Shown piece by piece: positions 8,756 through 17,058 of a stretch of DNA of 64,000 nucleotides (position 1 is the stretch's first letter; each line of letters starts with the position of its first letter). The stretch comes from CAIXSC01 sp046349935 (lineage in GTDB: Bacteria; Planctomycetota; Planctomycetia; Pirellulales; Pirellulaceae): NCBI GenBank assembly GCA_046349935.1, contig JAXMBK010000008.1, positions 124,001 to 188,000 on the forward strand, in the 5' to 3' direction. Under the pieces are notes generated by a model. The model did not search any database. It was not told the DNA's origin and was given only the letters and a program-made list of their open reading frames with translations. The position numbers and the translations under genes are program-made.

Positions 8756-9499
8756 GTGGCAGCCGGCGACTTGGACGAGATCCCCAGCGAACGTCGTCCC
8801 CGCCACGTGGCGGTCATCATGGACGGCAACGGCCGATGGGCTCGTCGTCGCAGTCTGCCGCGCATTGAGGGGCACCGGCGGGGCGTCGCCAGCGTGCGGA
8901 AAACGGTCGAAGAGGCCGCCCGCTTGGGCCTTGAGCAGCTCACTTTGTATTGCCTCTCCAGCGAAAACTGGAAGCGGCCGCCGCGTGAACTGAGCTTCCT
9001 CATGCATCTGCTGGAGCAGTACATGATTGAAGAGCGGCAGACGATCATGCGCCAGAATGTTCGCGTGTCGATGATCGGCCGTCGCGAAGGGATTCCGGAC
9101 GAGGTGTTGCGCGAGATCGACAAAACGATCCACCTCAGCGCCGCCAACACGGGCACTCGTTTATGTCTGGCGATCAACTACGGCGGACGGGGCGAGATCG
9201 TCGACGCGGTGCGGCAGATGGCCGTGCTTGTTCAGGCCGGGCGCCTCGCGCCCGACGCAATCGATGAGCAGACGATTGCGGCGCATTTGTACACCGCCGG
9301 CATGTCCGACCCCGACCTGCTGATCCGCACGGCGGGCGAGATGCGTGTGAGCAATTTTCTGCTGTGGCAGATCAGCTATGCCGAACTGTGGGTGACGCAG
9401 CGTTGTTGGCCCGAGTTTCGCGAAGAGGATTTGCACGAGGCGATTCGCGACTTTGCGTCGCGCGATCGTCGGTTCGGCGGCTTGACCGCCACATCCTAA
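8756..9499 (+). CDS. uppS: Isoprenyl (undecaprenyl) diphosphate synthase
   Basis: Cis-prenyltransferase that extends farnesyl diphosphate with isopentenyl diphosphate to make the C55 lipid carrier for cell-wall and surface glycans. The GTG at 8756 is chosen: GGCGGAG, overlapping the end of purA, precedes it by about 8 bases, and the resulting 247 residues fit the family. The catalytic signature HVAVIMDGNGRWA carries the Mg-binding Asp at about residue 23; LTLYCLSSENWKRP, NYGGRGEIVDAVR and PDLLIRTAGEMRVSNFLLWQ follow in the usual order. The final helix motif SYAELW is present. Lies between purA and cdsA on one strand. uppS-cdsA adjacency is common in bacteria. Confidence 0.96.
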   Translation: MAAGDLDEIPSERRPRHVAVIMDGNGRWARRRSLPRIEGHRRGVASVRKTVEEAARLGLEQLTLYCLSSENWKRPPRELSFLMHLLEQYMIEERQTIMRQNVRVSMIGRREGIPDEVLREIDKTIHLSAANTGTRLCLAINYGGRGEIVDAVRQMAVLVQAGRLAPDAIDEQTIAAHLYTAGMSDPDLLIRTAGEMRVSNFLLWQISYAELWVTQRCWPEFREEDLHEAIRDFASRDRRFGGLTATS

Positions 9500-9543
9500 C
9501 CGCCCCGTCTTGATGCGCCGACTTACTTGAGAGGGAGCAACGC

Positions 9544-10449
9544 GTGCTGCGCTGGCGACTTGTTTCGGCCGCCATTCTGATTTCGTCCCTGCTGACGGTC
9601 GTGTGGCTCGACTATCGCTTGGTGGGCTTCGGCCGCCCAGGTGCCTGGCTTTTGCCCCTGGCGCTGCTCGCGGTCGCACAAGGGGTGCGGGAGTTTCGGA
9701 CGTTGTTGGCGGGGCGGGGACTCGCCACGCAGGGCTTCGAGACTTATTTTGCGACGCTCGCCGTGTTGCTGAGCGCCGGGGCGTCGCTGTGGGGCGACGC
9801 CGGCGCCCGGTTGGCGGCCAGCGGCGGCGTGCTGGCGGGACCGGCGTTGGCGATGGCGCTGGCCGTCTTGATGCTTTTCGTCGGCGAGATGGCTCGGTAC
9901 CGCGAGCCGGGCGGCGTCACGCAGCGCATTGCGGCCAGTTTGCTGATCGTCGCTTACTTGGGGCTGCTCGGTGGGTTCTTGGTCCTGTTGCGAATCTGGC
10001 GCGGAAACGAGTGGGGCGTTGCGGCGCTGACTTCGATGATTTTGGTGGTGAAGTTGTCCGACGCGGGGGCCTATTTTGCGGGCCGGTTGTTCGGGCGTCA
10101 CCCGATGGCGCCGCGACTGAGTCCCAAAAAGACGATCGAGGGGGGGCTGGGCGGCATTGGCGCATCGGTGGCTGGCGCGGGGCTGTATTGCCACTTTGTG
10201 CTGCCTCATTTGGTTCCCGACGCACCTGAGATCGCCCCTTGGCGTTGGGCGGCCTACGGCGTCCTCTTAGCCGTCACCGGGATGCTCGGCGACTTGGCTG
10301 AATCGCTCGTCAAACGCGACCTGGGTCAAAAGGATTCCGGCGCGCTGCTTCCCGGCATGGGCGGCATCCTCGACGTCCTCGATTCGCTCCTGTTCGGCGC
10401 CCCCGTGGCCTACGCCTGTTGGTCTTTGGGCCTGATGATCGCGCCGTAG
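9544..10449 (+). CDS. cdsA: Phosphatidate cytidylyltransferase
   Basis: Integral inner-membrane enzyme making CDP-diacylglycerol from phosphatidic acid and CTP, the branch point of phospholipid synthesis. GTG start 9544 with GAGGGAG 7-8 bases upstream; 301 residues. There are about seven or eight hydrophobic segments. The C-terminal half carries the family signature: SDAGAYFAGRLFGRHP, LSPKKTIEGGLGG and LGDLAESLVKRDLGQKDSG..LPGMGGILDVLDSL. In many bacteria cdsA is followed by dxr and rseP; here a block of palindromic repeats and a cupin gene follow instead. The TAG stop is contributed by the first repeat unit (CCGTAG), so the repeat abuts or has altered the 3' end of this gene. Confidence 0.95.
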   Translation: MLRWRLVSAAILISSLLTVVWLDYRLVGFGRPGAWLLPLALLAVAQGVREFRTLLAGRGLATQGFETYFATLAVLLSAGASLWGDAGARLAASGGVLAGPALAMALAVLMLFVGEMARYREPGGVTQRIAASLLIVAYLGLLGGFLVLLRIWRGNEWGVAALTSMILVVKLSDAGAYFAGRLFGRHPMAPRLSPKKTIEGGLGGIGASVAGAGLYCHFVLPHLVPDAPEIAPWRWAAYGVLLAVTGMLGDLAESLVKRDLGQKDSGALLPGMGGILDVLDSLLFGAPVAYACWSLGLMIAP

Positions 10450-10492
10450 AACAGGCCGTAGAACAGGCCGTAGAACAGGCTTCCAGCCTGTT
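10444..10492 (+). repeat. Family A palindromic repeat with triplicated 12-nt head
   Basis: The 12-mer CCGTAGAACAGG occurs three times in tandem (10444-10479) and is followed by CTTCCAGCCTGTT, completing one full hairpin, AACAGGCT-TCC-AGCCTGTT. The cdsA stop TAG (10447-10449) lies in the first copy. The triplication looks like slippage or partial insertion. Confidence 0.9.
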
Positions 10493-10574
10493 AACCATCA
10501 CCCTCTGCCTCTTATGGTTCGTTAAAATTTGGTTCGCAGACCTCCCGTGCGGCCTTTAGACAGAGAGGCGTTCC

Positions 10575-10599
10575 GACAGGCTGGAAGCCTGTCCTACGG
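10575..10599 (-). repeat. Family A palindromic repeat, inverted
   Basis: Reverse orientation copy with stem GACAGGCT/AGCCTGTC and terminal CCTACGG. It ends 6 bases before the cupin start codon and so occupies the position of that gene's leader. Confidence 0.9.
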
Positions 10600-10605
10600 T
10601 CAAAC

Positions 10606-10968
10606 ATGGACATTCAGAACATTCGCCAGGTTCCGGCGTTCACCACCAAAGACGGTTCCGAGATTCGGGAACTGTTGGCGCCTCGCAATTCGTGCATCGT
10701 ACGTCAAAGTTTGGCGGAAGCTCGCCTGCCGCCCGGCGCCTCGACGACGCCGCACCATCATCCGGCGACCGAAGAGATCTATTACATCCTCGAAGGTCGA
10801 GGCACTATGCGGATCGGCGTCGAACGGCGCGAGGTGGGGCCGGGCGACGCGATCGCAATCCCGCCCGGCGCCTCGCACCAAATCACCAACATCGGCGACT
10901 CGACGCTCTTGTTCCTCTGCTGCTGCGCCCCCGCATACGACCACGCCGACACGGTGCTGGAGCCGTAG
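10606..10968 (+). CDS. Small cupin-domain protein
   Basis: 120 residues forming a single double-stranded beta-helix. Cupin motif 1 is visible as TPHHHPATEEIYYILEGRGTMRIG (His-X-His, Glu, Gly pattern; HHH at about 46-48 and Glu52-Glu53) and motif 2 as PGDAIAIPPGASHQITN, with the metal-binding His near 88. This suggests a metal-binding enzyme or sugar/small-molecule binding protein; the substrate cannot be told. The gene is framed by inverted and direct family A repeats: one ends just before its ATG and another supplies its TAG stop. No clear Shine-Dalgarno is present because the repeat fills the leader, so its expression level is uncertain. Confidence 0.85.
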   Translation: MDIQNIRQVPAFTTKDGSEIRELLAPRNSCIVRQSLAEARLPPGASTTPHHHPATEEIYYILEGRGTMRIGVERREVGPGDAIAIPPGASHQITNIGDSTLLFLCCCAPAYDHADTVLEP

Positions 10969-10987
10969 AACAGGCTTCCAGCCTGTT
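10963..10987 (+). repeat. Family A palindromic repeat
   Basis: Stem AACAGGCT/AGCCTGTT with TCC loop, preceded by CCGTAG. The cupin stop TAG (10966-10968) lies inside it. Confidence 0.9.
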
Positions 10988-11015
10988 ATCGTCGCCGCGC
11001 CGGTTCGCTGGTGCC

Positions 11016-11040
11016 CCGTAGAACAGGCTTCCAGCCTGTT
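11016..11040 (+). repeat. Family A palindromic repeat
   Basis: Exact copy of the 10963 element, 28 bases further on. It forms an inverted pair with the element at 11093. Confidence 0.9.
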
Positions 11041-11092
11041 ATCCGAGAACTCAGCAGACGAGTCGGGGGCCGCTGGCTTGGGCCGGCGGCCA

Positions 11093-11117
11093 GACAGGCT
11101 GGAAGCCTGTCCTACGG
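11093..11117 (-). repeat. Family A palindromic repeat, inverted
   Basis: Stem GACAGGCT/AGCCTGTC followed by CCTACGG, reverse orientation, 52 bases after the 11016 copy. The remaining sequence to 11305 holds no recognised gene and presumably the promoter of the next gene. Confidence 0.9.
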
Positions 11118-11305
11118 GGGATCTTGCTCGCTACAGGTTCTCGCTTTCGCCCAGTTTGTCGCGTGCTCCGTAACTTGTGCTGCCTCGGCAAAGATCGGTC
11201 GAATCGAACCAGCCCCATTTCCGATCATTCTCGTTGGCGACCCACGGTTCCTCACCGGGACCGCGCGAGCGACGGAACGCATCATCTTCGGGGTGGGAAG
11301 AACGC

Positions 11306-13954
11306 ATGAGTCGACAGGCCTCTCGATTGCCAGCTTGGCCGTTTGTTGCGCTAGTGCTGGGAGTCGCGCTGTTGAGCCTCGTGGCGCCGGCCGGTTGGCG
11401 GCAAACGAAGCTGGCCGATCACGTTTCGCGCCGACCTGCGGCGCGAGGGCGGTTCGAGCGCCATGCTACGCCGACGCACGTGCAGTTGCAGGCCGAACAG
11501 GGGGATGAAGCGAGTCCCGCGACGGGGGCGATGACGGCGGCGTTTACGCCTCCGTCGCCCGCGGTCGAATCGCCGCCGCCAGCCGAATCGCCGGCGTTAG
11601 AGTCGCCGACCTTGGAGTCGGAAGTCGAGGTGTACGAGTTCGTCGCCGCGCGCGTGGAATCGCCGGCGGTCGAGACGCGCCAGATCGAGACTCCAGCCCC
11701 GAACGAGCCCGCGCCGACTGAGGTTGCGCCAGTCGAGGTTGCGCCTGCGAGCGACGAGGCGTCGGCTGCGCCCGAGTCGCCGACGATTCCCGAATACGAA
11801 CCGACCGAGAAGCCCTCGCCGCCGCGGGCCGAACTCCGGACCCCGGCGCGCGCTCAGATCGAAGACGAGTCGACCTTGGAGACCTTTTCGGACCGGACGC
11901 CGGCGGCCGAGTCGCCGGTGCAGCGCAGCTGGCCCGTCCCTGTTTCGTTGATCGAACAGTTGAACGGGCTTATCGGTTCAGGGGTCGCGCCCGAATGGGC
12001 GCGGATGGTGCTGCAAGACTTGGCCCGATTGAAGGACGTCGCCGAGATCCAATCGCCTGAGGTGAAACCGATCTTCGCTCGGCTGGATGCGGCCGCGAAA
12101 GCGGCGTCGACGGTGGCAGATCGACTGCCGGAAGCGAACGACCGACCGGCCGTCCTGCGGTGCGGCTACGCGATTTCGCGGCGAATCGCCGTGTGGACGA
12201 CGTTGCACGAATTGGCCGAAAACGGCGCCCGTTCCGCGGAATGGCGTCCGGAAACGATGACGCTTTTGGGACAAACGTATCGCAACGTTGAAATGCACTT
12301 GGCCCGCACGCAGCATACGCAAATGTGGCGACAGTACTTGTTGCTGCAGCATGTGCCCAAGCTGTCGGTTGAAGGATCGCCTACGATCTCGCAACGCGAG
12401 TCGGCTCGGCAGATGCTCCTGCGACTCGACACGGCTTGCCTCAGTGAAGAGCAGGCGGCGTTCCTGCACCAGCCCGTCTTTCAGGCGTGGGCCGCCGCGC
12501 TGCGAAAGTATTCGGCCGAGTCGATCGACCCTGGCGAACTGTTGAATGCGCTGGAGCGGTACGAGGCGACGTTTTCGGTGGAAGAGTCGCGGCGGTTGGC
12601 GCACGGCTACCAAGCTTTGCGTTGGTCGACGGACGCCGGGGAGGCGCGATCGGCGCAACCGCTGAACGATCACTACCGCAACGCCAATGTCCGCGTCGCA
12701 ATCTCCGCCTCGCTCATCAATCGCATCCTTCCCTCGGAGCATTCGTCCGAGGAAGAGGTCAACGACATGATCCGCGATGCGCATGTGCGCGGTACGAGCC
12801 AAACGTCGTCGCGCGTGCGCGTGTTCTTAGTGCCCGATCGCCTGCAGTGGCGTTTAGGACTGGAAGCCAAGGGGGATGTCGCAGCGCAGACGGAGAGCCA
12901 AAAGGGGCCGGCGACCTTCTTCCAGGACGCTTGGTCGAACTACAACGCGCGGAAGCACGTCACGGTCGATAAACGAGGCATTCGCACCGAACGCGCCCAA
13001 GCAGCCGCTCGGTCCACGTCGGATCTCCGCGGCTTCGAAACCGACTACGATGGAATTCCGATCTTCAATTTGATCGCTCGAGCGATCGCCAGCCGGCAAT
13101 ACACCGTGGAGTCGCGAGCGGCGGCGGCGGAAGTGGAAGACAAGGTGGCGAGCATGGCCAGCCAACGGCTGGATGAGGAGATCGAAAAGCGGCTGTCGAG
13201 TGCGGAAGGGGAGTTCCAGACGCGATGGCTCAGCCCGCTGCGCCGCATGGGGCTTGAGCCGACTCCCATCGACTTCGAAACGACCGACCAACGGTTGATC
13301 GCCCGCTATCGACTCGCTGGCACCCATCAACTGGCCGCACATACGCCGCGCCCGCAAGCTCCGTCTAACAGCTGGATGAGCATTCAACTGCATGAGTCGG
13401 CGATCAACAACACGTTCGACCAACTGGGCATCGGCGGCCGTAAGATGCCGATCGAAGACCTGTACCGCGAACTGGCGGCGAAGTTCGATCGTCCTGCACC
13501 CGCCATCCCCGACGATCTGCCTGAAGGCATCACGCTCACCCTGGCGGCCGACGAGGCGATTCGAGTGCGCTGCGACAGCGGTCGACTGCAGTTGACGCTG
13601 CGAGTCGCCGAGTTGGCGCAGGGACGGACGAAGTGGAAGAACTTCGAGGTGAAAGCGACTTATGTGCCGAGCACCGATCAGCGCGAGGCGAATCTGGTGC
13701 GCGACGGGATCATCGAGTTGGGCGGCGAACGGCGGGGGTTAGGCAATCAAGTCGCATTGCGGGCGATCTTCGCGAAGGTCCTCTCGAAGAATCGCCCCAT
13801 TCGACTCATCAATCACTCGCTCGCCAAACAGCCGCAATTGGCCGACCTGGAAGTCAATCAGTTCGTCTTGAACGACGGCTGGCTCGGCGTGGCGATGGCC
13901 CCGAAAGCCAATACGGCCCGCATTCCCTACCGCCAGCCGCGACGCTGGCACTAA
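11306..13954 (+). CDS. Large hypothetical anchored protein with Pro/Glu-rich spacer
   Basis: 882 residues from ATG 11306; an upstream in-frame start at 11177 would precede the hydrophobic segment with a polar stretch and is rejected. An N-terminal signal or anchor lies at about residues 10-30 (WPFVALVLGVALLSLVAPAGW). Residues about 70-240 are low-complexity, dominated by Pro, Glu, Ala and Ser with degenerate ESP/VEVAP repeats, likely an extended spacer in the periplasm or cell wall. The remaining ~640 residues form a globular region with predicted helices and beta segments in the last third (ITLTLAADEAIRVRCDSGRLQLTLRV). I do not recognise the domain; the architecture suggests an exported, envelope-located protein. 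The stop overlaps by 3 bases the stop of the convergent gene at 13951-14262. Confidence 0.75.
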   Translation: MSRQASRLPAWPFVALVLGVALLSLVAPAGWRQTKLADHVSRRPAARGRFERHATPTHVQLQAEQGDEASPATGAMTAAFTPPSPAVESPPPAESPALESPTLESEVEVYEFVAARVESPAVETRQIETPAPNEPAPTEVAPVEVAPASDEASAAPESPTIPEYEPTEKPSPPRAELRTPARAQIEDESTLETFSDRTPAAESPVQRSWPVPVSLIEQLNGLIGSGVAPEWARMVLQDLARLKDVAEIQSPEVKPIFARLDAAAKAASTVADRLPEANDRPAVLRCGYAISRRIAVWTTLHELAENGARSAEWRPETMTLLGQTYRNVEMHLARTQHTQMWRQYLLLQHVPKLSVEGSPTISQRESARQMLLRLDTACLSEEQAAFLHQPVFQAWAAALRKYSAESIDPGELLNALERYEATFSVEESRRLAHGYQALRWSTDAGEARSAQPLNDHYRNANVRVAISASLINRILPSEHSSEEEVNDMIRDAHVRGTSQTSSRVRVFLVPDRLQWRLGLEAKGDVAAQTESQKGPATFFQDAWSNYNARKHVTVDKRGIRTERAQAAARSTSDLRGFETDYDGIPIFNLIARAIASRQYTVESRAAAAEVEDKVASMASQRLDEEIEKRLSSAEGEFQTRWLSPLRRMGLEPTPIDFETTDQRLIARYRLAGTHQLAAHTPRPQAPSNSWMSIQLHESAINNTFDQLGIGGRKMPIEDLYRELAAKFDRPAPAIPDDLPEGITLTLAADEAIRVRCDSGRLQLTLRVAELAQGRTKWKNFEVKATYVPSTDQREANLVRDGIIELGGERRGLGNQVALRAIFAKVLSKNRPIRLINHSLAKQPQLADLEVNQFVLNDGWLGVAMAPKANTARIPYRQPRRWH

Positions 13955-14262
13955 CTCCAATTGAGATAGCCGACCAAACCGACTTGGAAGGCCGTCACGG
14001 TGCTCGTCACCGGATACGCATAACGCTCGTAGCGTCGGTACAAGTGTACGAGCACTCCGAGCACGAATAACGTGCCGGCCGTCTTGGCGATCAAGAACCA
14101 GGAAACGCCGCCTTGGTTCAATTGGATCAGCAGCAGTCCGACGGGATTCTTCTCAAAGTCGATGATGACGCTGCGATAGAGGAACACCAAGAACGCATCG
14201 TAGGCGGAAATGCCGACGATGCTGGCGCACATCAGTGCGTACAGTGCGTCGCGCGGTTGCAT
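13951..14262 (-). CDS. Small hypothetical integral membrane protein
   Basis: 103 residues, ATG 14262. Three hydrophobic segments are visible: about 7-28 (ALMCASIVGISAYDAFLVFLY), 50-75 (WFLIAKTAGTLFVLGVLVHLYRRY) and 82-100 (VTSTVTAFQVGLVGYLNW). A basic motif, HLYRRYERY, follows the second. The layout resembles small DUF5658-like membrane proteins, but I cannot assign it firmly. Convergent with the 882-aa gene with overlapping stop codons; the divergent 358-bp region upstream separates it from the PhoPQ-related gene. Confidence 0.65.
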   Translation of the reverse strand: MQPRDALYALMCASIVGISAYDAFLVFLYRSVIIDFEKNPVGLLLIQLNQGGVSWFLIAKTAGTLFVLGVLVHLYRRYERYAYPVTSTVTAFQVGLVGYLNWS

Positions 14263-14620
14263 GACTGAAATCCTTCTCTCAAGCTCATTGCAAACGCCTT
14301 GCGTCGATCGCGTCCTCCGCCCCTCTGAAACGATCGACGACCCAAAAACAAGGCGTCGATTCGAGTCTCATGCTTATGCAGTTGGCATGCCAATTACACG
14401 TGATTTTCGGCCCCAGCCTGCGTTTGTCGTGACATTGAAACGACTTAGCGCTGTTGCCAAACGTGACGCGGCGGCGAGTATGCCGTTGCGGAACACGGCG
14501 ATTGCCCAGGATGCGAGCAACGACGACGGCGGCGCGTCCTATCTTCTGCGCACGCCGGGGTTGGCCTATCATGTCGGCGATTGGGCGTCGTGCGGGTGCC
14601 TCTTTTCAGGAGATCTTGTC
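14263..14620. other. Intergenic region, no gene seen
   Basis: 358 bp between a leftward membrane-protein gene and the rightward PhoPQ-related gene. No palindromic repeat, tRNA or convincing small gene is seen. It must contain the promoters for both flanking genes; the only decisive site is CAGGAG (14607-14612) preceding GTG 14621. Confidence 0.4.
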
Positions 14621-16000
14621 GTGAAGGTTTGGCAATTGCGTTCGTGGGCGATCGTGTGGTTGGGGTTGACGCTATGGTGCAGCGCGGTCGCCGCCGCCGA
14701 TTTGGAGATGCCCGAAGCGGCGCTCAAGGCCTACGTCGACAAGAAGGACGATAGCTTTCGTTGGGAAAAACGTCGCACCGGCAGCGTCTTGAGTGCGTCG
14801 TTCGCCGAGCTGCGCATGACCTCGCAAACGTGGCGCGACATTGCTTGGAAGCACCAATTGTTCGTCATCAAGCCGTCGTCGGCGCCCGCCGACGCCAAAC
14901 ACGCGCTCTTGTTCATCGCCGGCGGCAGCTGGAAGCCGGAACTCGACCGACCGGACTTCGAGTCGAACCTGCCGCGCGAAGCGCAACTGCTGGCGCTCGC
15001 CGCCGAGCAGGTGCAGACGCCGGTCGCCATTCTGTTGCATGTGCCGCAGCAACCGATTTTCGACGGCAAGACGGAAGACGCGATCATCTCGTATACATTC
15101 GAAGAATTCATGAAGTCGCGCGACCCCGAATGGCCCTTGCTGTTGCCGATGGTCAAGAGCGCCGTGCGCGCCATGGACGCCGTTCAGCAGTTCTCGAAGG
15201 ACGAGTGGTCGATGGGGATCGAAAAGTTCACGATCAGCGGCGGATCGAAGCGCGGCTGGACCACGTGGCTCACCGGCGCCGTCGACCCGCGAGCCGGCGC
15301 GATCGCGCCGATGGTCATCGATGTGCTCAACATGGGCCCGCAGATGAAACACCAGCGCGCGACGTGGGGCGAGCCGTCGGTGATGATCGCCGACTATACG
15401 CGTCGCGGACTTGATCAAGTCTTTGATACGCCCAACGGACGTACGCTCTTGAAGATCATCGATCCTTTCTCCTACCGCCAGTCGCTCACCCAGCCGAAGC
15501 TGATCGTGCTGGGAACCAATGATCCTTACTGGCCGCTTGACGCCGCCAATCTCTATTGGGATGGGCTGCCAGGCCAGAAGCACTTGCTATACGTGCCCAA
15601 CAACGGCCACGGTTTGCGCGACACTGCACGGCTGGTCGGAGGACTGGCCGCGTTGCATCGGCAGTTGGTCACGGGCCAGACGCTGCCGAAGATCGATTGG
15701 GCGTTCGCCGAACAAGATGGGCAGTTGGAACTGCGCGTGAAAAGCGAGACTCCGCCCAAGGGCGTTTCGGCCTGGACCGCTTCGACGGCGACTCGCGATT
15801 TCCGCGAGTCGAAGTGGACGTCGGCGCCGGCGGAGAAGGTAGGCGACGCCTACATTTGCCGACTCCCCGTCCCGCCCCAAGGCTGCTCGGCCCTGTTCGG
15901 CGAACTCACGTTCGAGGGCGCCAACGACGTCCCGTACTACTTGTCGACCGCCGTGCGGATCGTCGGCAATGGTCAGCCGGCGAAGAAAGACAAACCCTAG
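14621..16000 (+). CDS. PhoPQ-activated pathogenicity-related family hydrolase
   Basis: 459 residues from GTG 14621, supported by CAGGAG 8 bases upstream and by the signal peptide that starts there (about residues 1-27, ending WCSAVAAADL). The mature part is an alpha/beta-hydrolase-like fold of the PhoPQ_related family, named from Salmonella PqaA. The nucleophile region reads FTISGGSKRGWTTWL, with Ser in G-G-S-K; the acid and His candidates fall in VLGTNDPYWPLDAANLY and YVPNNGHGLRD. The family is exported; its substrate is unknown. A C-terminal beta domain follows (about 370-450). Planctomycetes often carry several copies. Not obviously in an operon. Confidence 0.88.
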   Translation: MKVWQLRSWAIVWLGLTLWCSAVAAADLEMPEAALKAYVDKKDDSFRWEKRRTGSVLSASFAELRMTSQTWRDIAWKHQLFVIKPSSAPADAKHALLFIAGGSWKPELDRPDFESNLPREAQLLALAAEQVQTPVAILLHVPQQPIFDGKTEDAIISYTFEEFMKSRDPEWPLLLPMVKSAVRAMDAVQQFSKDEWSMGIEKFTISGGSKRGWTTWLTGAVDPRAGAIAPMVIDVLNMGPQMKHQRATWGEPSVMIADYTRRGLDQVFDTPNGRTLLKIIDPFSYRQSLTQPKLIVLGTNDPYWPLDAANLYWDGLPGQKHLLYVPNNGHGLRDTARLVGGLAALHRQLVTGQTLPKIDWAFAEQDGQLELRVKSETPPKGVSAWTASTATRDFRESKWTSAPAEKVGDAYICRLPVPPQGCSALFGELTFEGANDVPYYLSTAVRIVGNGQPAKKDKP

Positions 16001-16009
16001 CCGAGTCGG

Positions 16010-16768
16010 CTATTCCATGAGCGTGCGCAAGTCGTGACGCAGCCGCGCGACTTCCGCACGCAGTTCGGCGACCTCCACCCGCAATTCGTTGAACATATCC
16101 AGCGTCACCGCCGGGACGGCGGCCGGAGCAGAGCTGGAGCTGGCTGCGGCGACAGGGCGCGGCGCCGCGGCGGCGACGGGGGCCGGCGAGTCGTCATCGC
16201 CTTCGCCGCTGCCGCCGCGATAGTTGGCATAGCGCGCCTTAAGCTCCGGAAGCTCTCGCTCTTTATAGATATTGTGAGTGACGATTTGGCCGCGTCCGGG
16301 CGGAGTGAGCTCCAGGATCAAGTTCTTGGTCTTGAGGCTCTGAAGCAGGGCCTGCAGCGTCGTCTGATCGGGAATCGGCTCCATCCGCGAAGCGCGCGAG
16401 CGAAGGTCGCCCAGCGTCTGGGGACCGCGTAACAGCAGTTCCGTCAGAACGGCGATTTCGACTTTGTCGACGCCGAACCAGTCGTACAGATTGTGCTTGT
16501 ACTTGAGCGCTCGACCGCTCCCTTGCACCTCGACCACCGCCCCGACCGCGCGCAGTTCCTCGAGCACCTGTTCGACGTCCGACTCGGACAATTCCATGTG
16601 CGGGTCGCGATTGCTTTTCTGATTGCAGCCGGTGATCAGTCCATTGACGGTCATTGGGTAGCTGTCGGGAACCGTCTTCGCCTTCTCAATCAAGACTCCG
16701 CACACTCGACGCTGCCGAGGGCTCAGTGCCTGCCACTTCACGCCCGTCTCCGTACCGCCGTCGCTCAT
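16010..16768 (-). CDS. YceH (UPF0502/DUF480) family protein
   Basis: 252 residues, ATG 16768, with CAGGAG about 10 bases upstream. The N-terminal 170 residues match the two winged-helix layout of YceH: LSPRQRRVCGVLIEKAKTVPDSYPM, then NGLITGCNQKSNRDP, LSESDVEQVLEELRA, and the second repeat VEIAVLTELLLRGPQTLGDLRSRASRM. The family's function is unsettled. After about residue 175 a Gly/Asp/Pro/Ala linker leads to a C-terminal leucine-zipper-like coiled coil (MFNELRVEVAELRAEVARLR), not needed by short family members. Its stop lies 9 bases from the stop of the convergent PhoPQ-related gene. Confidence 0.9.
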   Translation of the reverse strand: MSDGGTETGVKWQALSPRQRRVCGVLIEKAKTVPDSYPMTVNGLITGCNQKSNRDPHMELSESDVEQVLEELRAVGAVVEVQGSGRALKYKHNLYDWFGVDKVEIAVLTELLLRGPQTLGDLRSRASRMEPIPDQTTLQALLQSLKTKNLILELTPPGRGQIVTHNIYKERELPELKARYANYRGGSGEGDDDSPAPVAAAAPRPVAAASSSSAPAAVPAVTLDMFNELRVEVAELRAEVARLRHDLRTLME

Positions 16769-16855
16769 CCCGTCGCTCCTGTCACGCGTCCCGCATCATC
16801 GCCCGAATAGAACTCGCGATTCTAGATTTCCCAGCGGCCCCCGACCAGCGGGCCC

Positions 16856-16880
16856 CCGTAGGACAGGCTTCCAGCCTGTC
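16856..16880 (+). repeat. Family A palindromic repeat
   Basis: Stem GACAGGCT/AGCCTGTC with TCC loop, head CCGTAG; lies in the 290-bp gap between yceH and the DJ-1 gene. The rest of this gap (16881-17058) holds no gene. Confidence 0.9.
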
Positions 16881-16995
16881 TCGCCGCGATGTCAAGCCGC
16901 GTTCGCGGCGCCGCCGATCTCGTCAGGACGAAGTCAGTGCGCTGCGCGATCGCAGCGCCCCCGACGCGAGGTCGGGGGAGATCGAGTGCCGCCGC

Positions 16996-17025
16996 TTGTT
17001 GAACGACGGGGCGGCTCTTTAGACT
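16996..17025 (+). promoter_or_regulatory. Possible sigma-70-like promoter for DJ-1/PfpI gene
   Basis: TTGTTG (16996-17001), 18-base spacer, TAGACT (17020-17025), 34 bases before the GTG start. Partial matches only. Confidence 0.3.
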
Positions 17026-17058
17026 GGCGGCTATCACGAGAACAGGAGCACGCTGCGA

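Noticed and set aside
10444..11117. CRISPR or insertion sequence
   Set aside because: Repeats are too few and unevenly spaced, with mixed orientation; no transposase lies among them. Palindromic repeat family is the better explanation.
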